Origin: Fimbriimonadaceae bacterium
GTDB taxonomy: Bacteria > Armatimonadota > Fimbriimonadia > Fimbriimonadales > Fimbriimonadaceae
Assembly: GCA_014380605.1 (NCBI GenBank)
Contig: JACMJO010000565.1
Span: forward strand, 1-6,163
Direction: 5' to 3'
DNA length: 6,163 nucleotides
Shown: in pieces, positions 1-5,720 of the stretch
Position numbering within the stretch: the stretch's first letter is position 1
Layout: every line of letters starts with the position of its first letter
Notes under the pieces: model-generated
What the model saw: only the letters and a program-made list of their open reading frames with translations
Databases searched by the model: none
Told to the model about the DNA's origin: nothing
Translations under genes and position numbers: made by a program

Positions 1-675
1 ACTTCTCCAAGCCTCGACGCGGTCCCTTGGAAGAAACAGCCCTTTGCCCTCTCTTGGGATCGGAGCCTTGGCGAGAATCACCTTTGGGCGCCTCATGTCG
101 TCCAAAAGGGCGACACCTACTACATGTTCTATAGCGCGGGGAGTCTGGAATCGAACTTCCACTACCGAATCCACCTGGCAACCTCCAAAGACTTGAAGAC
201 TTGGACCCGTCACAAGGACAATCCCCTTTTCCAAGACTTCTTCGACGCCCGAGACCCGATGGTGCTTTTGGTCGATGGTGTGTACTACATGTACTACACC
301 GCCAATCTGGATAAAGAAAAAAACCACCATGTCGTCAACGTGCGGACCAGTAAGAATCTTCTTGGTTGGTCCCCAGCGAAGGTAGCGTTTACTCACGAGG
401 CAAAAGGCACCTTCGGCGGTCCGACCGAGTCGCCCTTTGTGGTTCGACATGGGGACCACTTCTATCTCTTCATCGGGCCAGATGGCGACTACCGAACCAC
501 AAAAGTTTACCGATCCGCAAATCCGATCCACTGGGAATCCAAGCCCATCTACAGTTTCCCAAGCCATGCCGCCGAGGTCCTTCAAGACAAAGATGGCAAC
601 TGGTACGCCAGTAACTCCGGCTGGGATTTGGACGGCGTCTATCTCGCCCCGCTTACCTGGGATCGCGCCAAATGA
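1..675 (+). CDS. GH43/GH32-type beta-propeller glycosidase, 3' part (5' end outside window)
   Basis: The reading frame is open from base 1, so this is the C-terminal 224 residues of a larger protein. It reads as a five-bladed beta-propeller glycoside hydrolase of the GH43/GH32 superfamily, enzymes that cleave arabinose-, xylose- or fructose-containing polysaccharides. Visible signatures are WAPHVVQKGDTYYMFYS near visible residues 30-46, the blade repeats SKDLKTW and SKNLLGW, ARDP with the Asp at bases 253-255 (expected transition-state stabiliser) and TESPFVV with the Glu at 427-429 (expected general acid). The nucleophile Asp of blade I should lie upstream of the window. The internal ATG at 124 falls inside the WAPHVV...YYMFY motif and is not a real start. 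A signal peptide cannot be judged. The stop overlaps the next gene's ATG (ATGA). The superfamily call is firm; the exact family and substrate cannot be decided from this fragment. Confidence 0.85.
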   Translation, partial: TSPSLDAVPWKKQPFALSWDRSLGENHLWAPHVVQKGDTYYMFYSAGSLESNFHYRIHLATSKDLKTWTRHKDNPLFQDFFDARDPMVLLVDGVYYMYYTANLDKEKNHHVVNVRTSKNLLGWSPAKVAFTHEAKGTFGGPTESPFVVRHGDHFYLFIGPDGDYRTTKVYRSANPIHWESKPIYSFPSHAAEVLQDKDGNWYASNSGWDLDGVYLAPLTWDRAK

Positions 676-1199
676 GGCAGATACGATCTAAGACAAAAAT
701 CCGCAATGTGATGAACGCGGTACGGGAGGATTGGAACGAAATCGAGCTTGCAATCCTGCTTCAAGACTGGAGCGACCCTTACAACGTAGGAGGGATGTTC
801 CGAGTCGCTGACGCCTGCGGGGCAAAGGAGCTGATCCTGACCGGTAAGTCCACGCCACCGCCCCATCCCCAGGTGAGTGTGACTTCGATGGGGGCTCACC
901 GTAGGGTGGAGTTTCGTCACTTTGACGGTCACGAAGAGGCGGCATTAGCTCTGAAGGAAGAGGGCTACGCGATGATCGCCGTCGAGGTCACGGACGGAGC
1001 CGAGCACTACATGCGCTATGCCTACCCGGCCAAGGTCTGCCTGGTTCTCGGGAACGAGCAGATTGGCGTCTACCAGCAGATTCTTAAGCATTGCGACGGA
1101 GCCGTCTTCATCCCTATGGCCGGCAAAGGGCGGTCCATGAATGTGCATGTCGCCGCCGCCGTCGTGGCGTTTGAGATTCTCTTAGGCGCAAGGGATTAA
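672..1199 (+). CDS. TrmH/SpoU-family RNA 2'-O-methyltransferase
   Basis: This 175-residue protein is predicted to be an S-adenosylmethionine-dependent 2'-O-ribose methyltransferase of tRNA or rRNA, with the SPOUT trefoil-knot fold, cytoplasmic and usually dimeric. All three family motifs are present. Motif 1 is DPYNVGGMFRVADACGA at residues 35-51, with N38 and the catalytic-type R44. Motif 2 is LVLGNEQIG at 124-132. Motif 3 is IPMAGKGRSMNVHVAAAV at 147-164, forming the cofactor knot. It lacks the N-terminal substrate-binding extension of RlmB-type members, so it is essentially a bare catalytic domain. The start at 672 overlaps the upstream stop by four bases, which suggests translational coupling; only a weak GGGA lies upstream. 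A second in-frame ATG at 711 is possible but would remove part of the N-terminal helix. The family is clear; which nucleotide it modifies is not. Confidence 0.92.
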   Translation: MRQIRSKTKIRNVMNAVREDWNEIELAILLQDWSDPYNVGGMFRVADACGAKELILTGKSTPPPHPQVSVTSMGAHRRVEFRHFDGHEEAALALKEEGYAMIAVEVTDGAEHYMRYAYPAKVCLVLGNEQIGVYQQILKHCDGAVFIPMAGKGRSMNVHVAAAVVAFEILLGARD

Positions 1200-1208
1200 A
1201 CTGGGACC

Positions 1209-2036
1209 ATGGTTCTCGCGGCATTAGTGATCGGCGCATGGTACGTCTTGCCTCCAAGCTATTTGGATCTCCCCATCCAGCACACGCGACACGAGGCCCT
1301 CTTCTCCCGCGACGCCCCGATTTTCAACCGGTTTGTTTTGAAAGGAGTCGACGACGTGCAGTCTACGGCGATGTTGGGCGGCGGATATTTCATCGGCATT
1401 AAGGCCAAACCGACCGAATCTCCAATTGGATATCCCCTGTGCTTGAAAGGCGATAGCCTGCTCAACCCACCCCGGACGACGAGCTTCTGCACAGGAGCCT
1501 CCTATGCCGCGTTCATCGAGGCTCTCAATCGATGGATGCCTCTCCAGGGCCGGGCTTGGATTAACGAGAACAGCCGGCTACCCGCAACCATCCCGTTGGA
1601 GTTTTCAGATGACAGGATGGAGGCGATGCGGATGCAGGAGCCGGACGGTAGCCGTCGAGAGGACCATGTGAAGTTCTGGGGACATTGGAACGCCGATGGG
1701 TTCGGCAACCACTTTGCCCTGGTGCAGTACAGCAAAGTTGGAGAAAGGATCAAGCCGGAGAATGCTCGCCCCGGCGACTTTCTCAACATCTCATGGAAGA
1801 GTGGCCTTGGGCACTCTACGGTTTTCCTGGGTTGGTGTTTGGATGAGAAAGGGCGTAAAGCCGTAAGATTTTGGTCAAGCCAGAAAGGCACAAACGGCCT
1901 TGGCGACCAAGTCTCCGCTCTGGAAACCATTCGGGAGGTTTGTATTGTGCGGGTGTCTAGGCCACGAAGAATTTTCGACTTTGACCCAAAACAAGCGGTT
2001 GAGAAGAAGGTTGTAGGCGATACCGTCGACTGGTGA
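1209..2036 (+). CDS. Uncharacterised exported/membrane-anchored protein, NlpC/P60-like cysteine hydrolase fold suspected
   Basis: This 275-residue protein is not one I can name. It begins with a short hydrophobic stretch (residues 2-15), a probable signal peptide or membrane anchor, so the rest should face the periplasm or exterior. The body has the order expected of papain-like NlpC/P60 or amidase proteins. A Cys heads a helix in SFCTGASYAAF (C94). RPGDFLNISW (187-196) is followed by GHSTVFLGW with H202. A polar WSSQKGTNGLG segment (222-232) could supply the third catalytic residue. NlpC/P60 enzymes typically cut peptidoglycan peptides or amides; whether this one does is inference. The ATG lies 9 nt after the methyltransferase stop. 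A possible Shine-Dalgarno AAGGGA (1190-1195) is rather far upstream and a GGGA at 1203 is too close. A GTG at 1227 is a weaker alternative start. The gene is real; the fold call is moderate. Confidence 0.78.
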   Translation: MVLAALVIGAWYVLPPSYLDLPIQHTRHEALFSRDAPIFNRFVLKGVDDVQSTAMLGGGYFIGIKAKPTESPIGYPLCLKGDSLLNPPRTTSFCTGASYAAFIEALNRWMPLQGRAWINENSRLPATIPLEFSDDRMEAMRMQEPDGSRREDHVKFWGHWNADGFGNHFALVQYSKVGERIKPENARPGDFLNISWKSGLGHSTVFLGWCLDEKGRKAVRFWSSQKGTNGLGDQVSALETIREVCIVRVSRPRRIFDFDPKQAVEKKVVGDTVDW

Positions 2037-2095
2037 TCAAAGCCGTAACGCGTCCACGACGTCGGGAAGACGAGATTTGCGACGGCTACAAGTTT

Positions 2096-2125
2096 GCTGG
2101 GCCGAATGAAATCGGCGATCCCAGC
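2096..2125. terminator. Stem-loop between convergent genes (possible bidirectional terminator, no U-tract)
   Basis: GCTGGG (2096-2101) pairs perfectly with CCCAGC (2120-2125), and CCGA (2102-2105) pairs with TCGG (2112-2115). This gives about ten base pairs with a CGAT bulge on one side and an ATGAAA loop. It sits 60 nt after the stop of the + strand gene ending at 2036 and just past the stop of the - strand gene ending at 2130, where a shared terminator is expected. Neither flank has a run of T, so it is not a classical intrinsic terminator. It could instead protect RNA 3' ends. Confidence 0.35.
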
Positions 2126-2129
2126 TGAA

Positions 2130-2642
2130 CTACTTCATAAAGGGATACTCGGCGCGTTTCCGCTGCAGAACCTCTTCATACTTGATGATCTGACTCTCGA
2201 TCTCGCCCGGGTTCTGCTCAGCGTACACCAAGGCGGCGGCTAGCTCGGACTTGGGCAGGGAAGGAAAGGCCTCCGTCAATCGCTCTACCGATCCGAGTTT
2301 TCGGAATTCTCTAACGATCTCCCAAACCGCAACGTGGCTGTCGACAAGCTTTGCGACGCTCGAATGATGATCGACGACAACTGCCCAGTCGTAGTCGCAC
2401 ATGGCGCTCTTTTGCCTAAACTCCACAAGTTTGGCTTCGACTTCAGCACTATCAACCGTTAGAAGGATCGCGCAGTCGTCCACGCTGAGTTGCTCTTGGT
2501 CCACCGCAGCTATTGCCAGATCTCCAAGCAGCCCAGGATAACTGTTCCAAAGGGTGTTGAGGATTGTCTCGACTCGTTCGGGATCGGAAGTCGTGAGGCG
2601 CTGAAGTTGCGCCAGTTGCCAAGATTCGATAGTTGTCCACAT
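2130..2642 (-). CDS. DUF433 (antitoxin-like) domain protein with N-terminal helical domain
   Basis: This soluble 170-residue protein has two apparent parts. Residues about 20-78 are helical and contain LLGDLAIAAVDQEQLSVDDC, resembling the helix-turn-helix-like segment of small antitoxins (UPF0175-like; weak). Residues about 95-155 match DUF433: AVWEIVREFRKLGSVERLTE, AFPSLPKSELAAALVYAE, then NPGEIESQI. DUF433 is a small helical, winged-helix-like domain often found in VapB-type antitoxins. No toxin gene flanks it, so an antitoxin role is unproven and a DNA- or protein-binding role is only inferred. I chose the ATG at 2640-2642 because AGGTGG stands six bases upstream. A TTG at 2670-2672 would add ten residues but has no ribosome binding site. 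It is the second gene on this strand after the alpha/beta hydrolase, with a 110-nt gap, so it may have its own promoter, although no convincing one is seen. Confidence 0.8.
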   Translation of the reverse strand: MWTTIESWQLAQLQRLTTSDPERVETILNTLWNSYPGLLGDLAIAAVDQEQLSVDDCAILLTVDSAEVEAKLVEFRQKSAMCDYDWAVVVDHHSSVAKLVDSHVAVWEIVREFRKLGSVERLTEAFPSLPKSELAAALVYAEQNPGEIESQIIKYEEVLQRKRAEYPFMK

Positions 2643-2696
2643 TGAGCGCCACCTGTTGCTGGGGCCGGTCAACGAACTTCATCGGTCGTGGACGCA

Positions 2697-2735
2697 AGCT
2701 TTGAGCGCAATTACTTCTACGCCCAATCCAAAGCT
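2697..2735. repeat. Inverted repeat in the gap between the two - strand genes
   Basis: AGCTTTG (2697-2703) is the exact reverse complement of CAAAGCT (2729-2735). A short inner GCG/CGC pair lies at 2705-2707 and 2720-2722. The RNA would form a stem-loop with a sizeable loop, in the leader of the DUF433 gene and just after the hydrolase gene. It has no U-tract. It could be a weak terminator, a processing site or an operator; chance is also plausible. Confidence 0.25.
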
Positions 2736-2752
2736 AAGACGTGATATACCCG

Positions 2753-3646
2753 TCAATCGGCGGAGATTTCTCGGTCTTTTGCCTCAATGAAGCCATTCTT
2801 CTCCAAAAACCGCAACAGGGCAGAGCGGTAGGTTTCGGGCTGTTCCCACCGACCCTCGGAGTGCCCGCAGTCTGGAAACCAAATCGCTTCCACCCCCGGA
2901 CCCATCGCATACAGGTTCTTTCCGGCTGACTTTGCCGGAGCAACGAGGTCGTCCGTGCCATGCATGAATAGCATCGGACGGCCCCTCAACTGTTCCAGAT
3001 AGTAGGGAACCTTGATCGTGAACGGACTGAAGCCAAGGAACAGCACCCCGATCAAGGCGGCCGGCCAAAGCAAGATCGATAGCCAAGGCCCCCCGATGAA
3101 TCGCCACCAACCGTTCACCGCTTTCCCGAGATTCGAGTAAGCGCTGTCCAGAACCAGCGCGTCCGCCAGGTCAGGATCTTCCGCCCAAGCCAAGGCCGAT
3201 GCTACGGAGCCCATACTGCTACCGATCAAGACGATCCGAGCATCCCGGTTGCGCCTCCGAACCCACTCAACTGCCGCCTGCACGTCGTCTTTCTCGTGGT
3301 ACCCGAACGAACACGTCCCTCCGATCGACTTCCCATGGCCCCTGAAGTCGAAAAGCAAGCAAGAAATGCCTTGTTTCCATAGCATGTAGGCGATCGGAGC
3401 GAGTTCGCCCTTTGAGAGGAAAAAGCCGTGACACAAGACGGCCACGGAGGTCGGATGATCTCCCTGAACCCACCAACCCGACAGTTCGATCAGGTCGTGC
3501 GACTTGATCGTAACGATCTCTTGGGGCGCGCCAATGGCTCCTGGCGACGAGATCGCCGGCGTTCGAGGCGGACGAGTCGCGATGAGCACTACCGCAAAGT
3601 TGATCGCCAACCAAAGAACCACAAGGACGCCAAAAAGCCAGATCAA
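2753..3646 (-). CDS. Membrane-anchored alpha/beta hydrolase (BEM46/YqkD-like)
   Basis: This 297-residue serine hydrolase has the alpha/beta-hydrolase fold. An N-terminal hydrophobic helix (residues 2-23) anchors or exports it. The oxyanion-region HGF is at 73-75, the DFRGHGKS motif at 100-107, and the nucleophile elbow GSSMG at 142-146 with Ser144. The acid is Asp232 in HGTDD and the base His262 in CGHSEGRW, so the catalytic triad is complete. A hydrophobic stretch at 188-206 in the cap region could be a second membrane contact. The arrangement matches the BEM46/YqkD-like hydrolases, whose substrates (esters, lipids, peptides) vary, so none is assigned. The start is a TTG at 3644-3646, favoured because AAGGA (3655-3659, read on the - strand) stands eight bases upstream and because it gives the full membrane helix. 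The gene is divergent from the ASCH gene and precedes the DUF433 gene. Confidence 0.9.
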   Translation of the reverse strand: MIWLFGVLVVLWLAINFAVVLIATRPPRTPAISSPGAIGAPQEIVTIKSHDLIELSGWWVQGDHPTSVAVLCHGFFLSKGELAPIAYMLWKQGISCLLFDFRGHGKSIGGTCSFGYHEKDDVQAAVEWVRRRNRDARIVLIGSSMGSVASALAWAEDPDLADALVLDSAYSNLGKAVNGWWRFIGGPWLSILLWPAALIGVLFLGFSPFTIKVPYYLEQLRGRPMLFMHGTDDLVAPAKSAGKNLYAMGPGVEAIWFPDCGHSEGRWEQPETYRSALLRFLEKNGFIEAKDREISAD

Positions 3647-3654
3647 TTCTCGAT

Positions 3655-3659
3655 TCCTT
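3655..3659 (-). promoter_or_regulatory. Shine-Dalgarno AAGGA supporting a TTG start
   Basis: On the - strand AAGGA is followed by eight bases and then the TTG at 3646. This is the clearest ribosome binding site in the window. It decides the rare TTG start of the alpha/beta hydrolase. Confidence 0.7.
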
Positions 3660-3686
3660 AGTACCTAGCCCGAGCAGAGAAGTCTC

Positions 3687-3692
3687 GTTATA
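3687..3692 (-). promoter_or_regulatory. -10-like box TATAAC for the alpha/beta hydrolase
   Basis: Read on the - strand this is TATAAC, one mismatch from TATAAT. It would start transcription around 3680 and give a leader of about 34 nt that contains the AAGGA ribosome binding site. No good -35 is seen. It lies four bases from the oppositely oriented GATAAT of the ASCH gene. Confidence 0.4.
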
Positions 3693-3694
3693 GC

Positions 3695-3705
3695 CGATAA
3701 TAGGC
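3695..3705 (+). promoter_or_regulatory. CGATAATAGGC motif, -10-like box just before the ASCH gene (copy 1)
   Basis: This 11-mer contains GATAAT (3696-3701), a -10-like hexamer, and ends five bases before the ATG at 3711. A start site six to eight bases after the hexamer would fall at 3707-3709, leaving almost no leader. No Shine-Dalgarno and no recognisable -35 are present, which fits a leaderless or near-leaderless gene. An identical 11-mer precedes the next gene. Confidence 0.5.
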
Positions 3706-3710
3706 TTCCG

Positions 3711-4058
3711 ATGTTTGCTCTCAACTTCTACTCTGACCTGTACGGCGATGTGCTACGAAACAATCGTAAGACCGTCACGATTCGATTGGGGGACAAGTCT
3801 GATAAATACAAGACCGGAATGATCGTCTGGATCACCGTTGGACCCCGCTTCGGCCGCCGTCAGAAGATGTACTCCGCAATCTTGGATCGAGTCGAGGTCA
3901 AGAAGATCGCCGATCTTTCTCCTCGGGACATCGAGCGGGAGAATCCAGAGTTTCGGGCTCAAGACGAGGTCATAGAAATGCTATCCAGAATCTATGGCGA
4001 CCTCATCACCCCCGAGCACCGGGTCACCGTCATCTACTTCTCACGGGTCGATGATTGA
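3711..4058 (+). CDS. ASCH (PUA-like) domain protein
   Basis: This 115-residue cytosolic protein is essentially one ASCH domain. It shows the usual order: a first strand ALNFYSDLYGDVL (3-15), the basic turn NNRKTVTIRLGDKSDKYKTG (17-36) matching the family's GxKTxTiR...yk.Gd pattern, a strand IVWITVG, then AILDRVEVKKIADLSPRDI (56-74) and a closing strand HRVTVIYF (103-110). ASCH domains have a PUA-like barrel and are thought to bind RNA or modified nucleotides; a few relatives are amidohydrolases. No specific activity can be assigned. The start is the ATG at 3711, directly after a -10-like element with no ribosome binding site. It is divergent from the alpha/beta hydrolase and 39 nt ahead of the LURP-one-related gene, which carries its own copy of the same upstream motif. 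Confidence 0.82.
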   Translation: MFALNFYSDLYGDVLRNNRKTVTIRLGDKSDKYKTGMIVWITVGPRFGRRQKMYSAILDRVEVKKIADLSPRDIERENPEFRAQDEVIEMLSRIYGDLITPEHRVTVIYFSRVDD

Positions 4059-4083
4059 TCGCCCCATTTTGTAGATAGATTTG

Positions 4084-4094
4084 CGATAATAGGC
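4084..4094 (+). promoter_or_regulatory. CGATAATAGGC motif, -10-like box just before the LURP-one-related gene (copy 2)
   Basis: This is the exact second copy of the 11-mer found at 3695-3705. GATAAT spans 4085-4090, and the GTG start is at 4098, three bases after the motif. A start site seven or eight bases downstream of the hexamer would coincide with the GTG. No Shine-Dalgarno is present and no -35 is visible. Confidence 0.5.
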
Positions 4095-4097
4095 ATC

Positions 4098-4733
4098 GTG
4101 GAATTCAACAGCCTATCGCCATCCCAATTGCCCCCTGCTCGCCTAGAGGAGCTTGGCCGACGCTACGCACACTCGCAGTATTTGATGCGCAAGCAGATGC
4201 TGAAGCTGTTGGGCTCCTCATTCCGCATCTATGACCTGGCAGGCAATCTCGCCTTCTTCGTGCACCAGAAGGCGTTCAAGCTGAAGGAAGACATCCGCGT
4301 CTATGCCGACGAGGCCAAAACCACAGAAATGTTGGTGATCAAGGCTCGCCAGATCATGGACTTTAACGCCGCGTACGATGTGGTGGATTCGCTCACGGGC
4401 CAGAAGATCGGCGCCTTGAAGCGAAAGGGCTGGAGCTCTATGATTCGCGACGAGTGGATTGTTATGGACGCCACGGATCGAGAGATCGGCAAGATCATCG
4501 AGGACAGCACAATGATGGCGCTCCTCCGTCGCTTCCTCTCGAATCTCATCCCCCAGAACTTTGATGTGCTTTACGGGAATCTGAAGGTGCTAGACCTGCG
4601 TCAGCACTTCAACCCATTCCTGTTTAAGATGGATATCGACTTTTCCGTGGATCCATCGGCCGCAATGGATCGCCGGCTTGGCATCTCGTGCGCCGTGTTG
4701 ATCTGTGCCTTGGAAGGCCGCCAAAGCGGATAG
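4098..4733 (+). CDS. LURP-one-related (YxjI/tubby-like) family protein
   Basis: This 211-residue protein belongs to the LURP-one-related (LOR, DUF567, YxjI) family, a 12-stranded tubby-like barrel around a central helix. Its bacterial function is unknown; phosphoinositide or membrane-lipid binding is suggested by analogy with tubby and scramblases. Visible features are the family opening YLMRKQMLKLLGSSFRIYD (28-46), GNLAFFVHQKAFKLKEDIRV (49-68), YDVVDSLTGQKIGALKRKGW (93-112), DREIGKIIEDS (128-138), YGNLKVLDLRQHFNPFLFKMDIDF split around 159-182, and a C-terminal hydrophobic segment RRLGISCAVLICALEG (192-207) close to the family's usual ending. The only start giving full length is a GTG at 4098. 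The conserved core begins near M30, so a shorter form is possible but less likely given the motif placed directly on the GTG. It ends 9 nt before the transporter gene. Confidence 0.85.
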   Translation: MEFNSLSPSQLPPARLEELGRRYAHSQYLMRKQMLKLLGSSFRIYDLAGNLAFFVHQKAFKLKEDIRVYADEAKTTEMLVIKARQIMDFNAAYDVVDSLTGQKIGALKRKGWSSMIRDEWIVMDATDREIGKIIEDSTMMALLRRFLSNLIPQNFDVLYGNLKVLDLRQHFNPFLFKMDIDFSVDPSAAMDRRLGISCAVLICALEGRQSG

Positions 4734-4742
4734 ACTCCTGGC

Positions 4743-5720
4743 ATGACGTTGGCCAAGGCGATTTTCCTGATCGGCTTGGCCATTTGTCTTATCCCGCTTA
4801 CTCCTCCCTGGGCGGCATTGATTCTTGGCATCGCCATCGCCCTGATTCTGGGCAACCCATTTCCCACAGAAAGCAAGAACGTCTCCAAGGTCCTTCTTCA
4901 AGTCTGCGTGGTCCTGCTGGGGTTCAGCATGGACTTGAACACCGTCCTCAAAGCTGGATCGCAGGGAATCCTCTTCGCCCTGGCCTCCATCGTCGGCGTT
5001 TTCCTGCTGGGTTGGGGCCTTCAACGGGCGCTCGGATTGAGGCCGGTTGCAGGTTTGCTGGTATCTACCGGTACTGCCATTTGCGGGGGCTCCGCCATCG
5101 CCGCGATGAGCACCGTCACCGACGCCGATCAGGAGGACGTCTCCGTCGCGGTTGGTACGGTCTTCATCCTCAACGCGATTGCGCTTCTCATCTTCCCTCC
5201 GCTGGGCCACTACTTTGGCCTCACCCAAGCGCAGTTCGGAACCTGGGCGGGGATCGCCATTCACGACGTGGCCTCGGTTGTGGGTGCGGGAAAAGCTTAT
5301 GGTCCCGAGGCATTGGATGTGGGGACAGCGGTGAAACTGTCTCGGGTCTTGTATCTGATTCCAATCACCCTGATAGCGGCTTGGTGGATAAGGAACCAAG
5401 GGCGGAGGGCGGAGGGCGGAGGGACGCGGGAATCAGGGGATGAGGAAGGAAGAACTCGTCCATCGAACACACCTTTCCCCTACTTCATCCTCGGCTTCAT
5501 CGCGGCTTCGGTTGTACGGACCTATGTTCCCGTGATTGGAGACTTCGCGCCCACCATCAAAATGGCAGCCTCAATCGGGCTGGCGGTCGCCCTCTATCTC
5601 ATCGGAGCGGGCATTACCCGCAAGACCCTTCAGACTGTAGGAGTCCGACCCTTGATCCAAGGCGTCGTCCTTTGGGTGTTCATCAGTGTGACTTCGTTCT
5701 TCGTTGTCCAAAACCTCTGA
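4743..5720 (+). CDS. yeiH: YeiH/UPF0324 family membrane protein (putative sulfate exporter family)
   Basis: This 325-residue polytopic inner-membrane protein is of the YeiH (UPF0324, Cons_hypoth698) family, annotated as putative sulfate exporters although transport is poorly proven. About ten hydrophobic segments are visible (near 4-20, 23-38, 49-65, 74-93, 102-122, 135-157, 199-216, 245-260, 271-291, 303-322). The family signatures are GTAICGGSAIAAM (110-122), GTWAGIAIHDVASVVGAG (166-183) and AVKLSRVLYLIP (196-207). Residues 217-243 form a charged glycine- and arginine-rich loop between membrane segments, encoded partly by a GGGCGGA heptamer repeat; this low-complexity stretch is unlike the rest of the gene. 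The ATG at 4743 follows the upstream stop by 9 nt with no clear Shine-Dalgarno, so co-transcription with the LURP-one-related gene is likely. The symbol denotes family membership, not proven orthology. Confidence 0.9.
   Translation: MTLAKAIFLIGLAICLIPLTPPWAALILGIAIALILGNPFPTESKNVSKVLLQVCVVLLGFSMDLNTVLKAGSQGILFALASIVGVFLLGWGLQRALGLRPVAGLLVSTGTAICGGSAIAAMSTVTDADQEDVSVAVGTVFILNAIALLIFPPLGHYFGLTQAQFGTWAGIAIHDVASVVGAGKAYGPEALDVGTAVKLSRVLYLIPITLIAAWWIRNQGRRAEGGGTRESGDEEGRTRPSNTPFPYFILGFIAASVVRTYVPVIGDFAPTIKMAASIGLAVALYLIGAGITRKTLQTVGVRPLIQGVVLWVFISVTSFFVVQNL
5400..5430 (+). repeat. GGGCGGA heptamer repeat / G-quadruplex-forming tract inside the YeiH-type gene
   Basis: Three perfect tandem GGGCGGA units (5400-5420) run into GGG (5421-5423), then ACGC and another GGG (5428-5430). 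This places five GGG runs at exact seven-base spacing with four-base loops, satisfying the canonical four-tract G-quadruplex pattern on the coding strand and therefore in the mRNA. It encodes the start of a charged loop at residues 220-229. Because seven is not a multiple of three, adding one unit leads to a stop at 5441-5443, and losing one leads to a stop at 5533-5535. Confidence 0.85.

Noticed and set aside
124..675. Glycosidase starting at the ATG at 124
   Set aside because: The frame is open upstream to base 1 and the conserved WAPHVV...YYMFY motif spans this ATG, so the true start lies before the window.
1502..1930. - strand open frame inside the NlpC/P60-like gene
   Set aside because: Shadow frame with no ribosome binding site and no recognisable composition. 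The + strand gene explains the region.
2643..2672. N-terminal extension of the DUF433 protein from a TTG at 2670-2672
   Set aside because: No Shine-Dalgarno precedes the TTG, whereas AGGTGG is well spaced from the ATG at 2642. The ten added residues have no visible domain value.
2737..2753. GACG/CGTC mini-hairpin right after the alpha/beta hydrolase stop, as a terminator
   Set aside because: Only four base pairs and no U-tract; likely chance.
3428..3661. + strand open frame opposite the alpha/beta hydrolase start
   Set aside because: Highly basic antisense shadow. The hydrolase has a complete catalytic triad on the - strand.
4590..5399. Long - strand open frame (269 codons) opposite the LURP-one-related and YeiH-type genes
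   Set aside because: Its product is a low-complexity mix of Asp, Gln, Arg and Gly typical of the antisense of a membrane protein. It has no domain, and both + strand genes beneath it are clearly real.
4688..5443. Second + strand frame overlapping the YeiH-type gene
   Set aside because: Arg-, Gly- and His-rich out-of-frame shadow with no domain. The in-frame product has strong family signatures and membrane helices.
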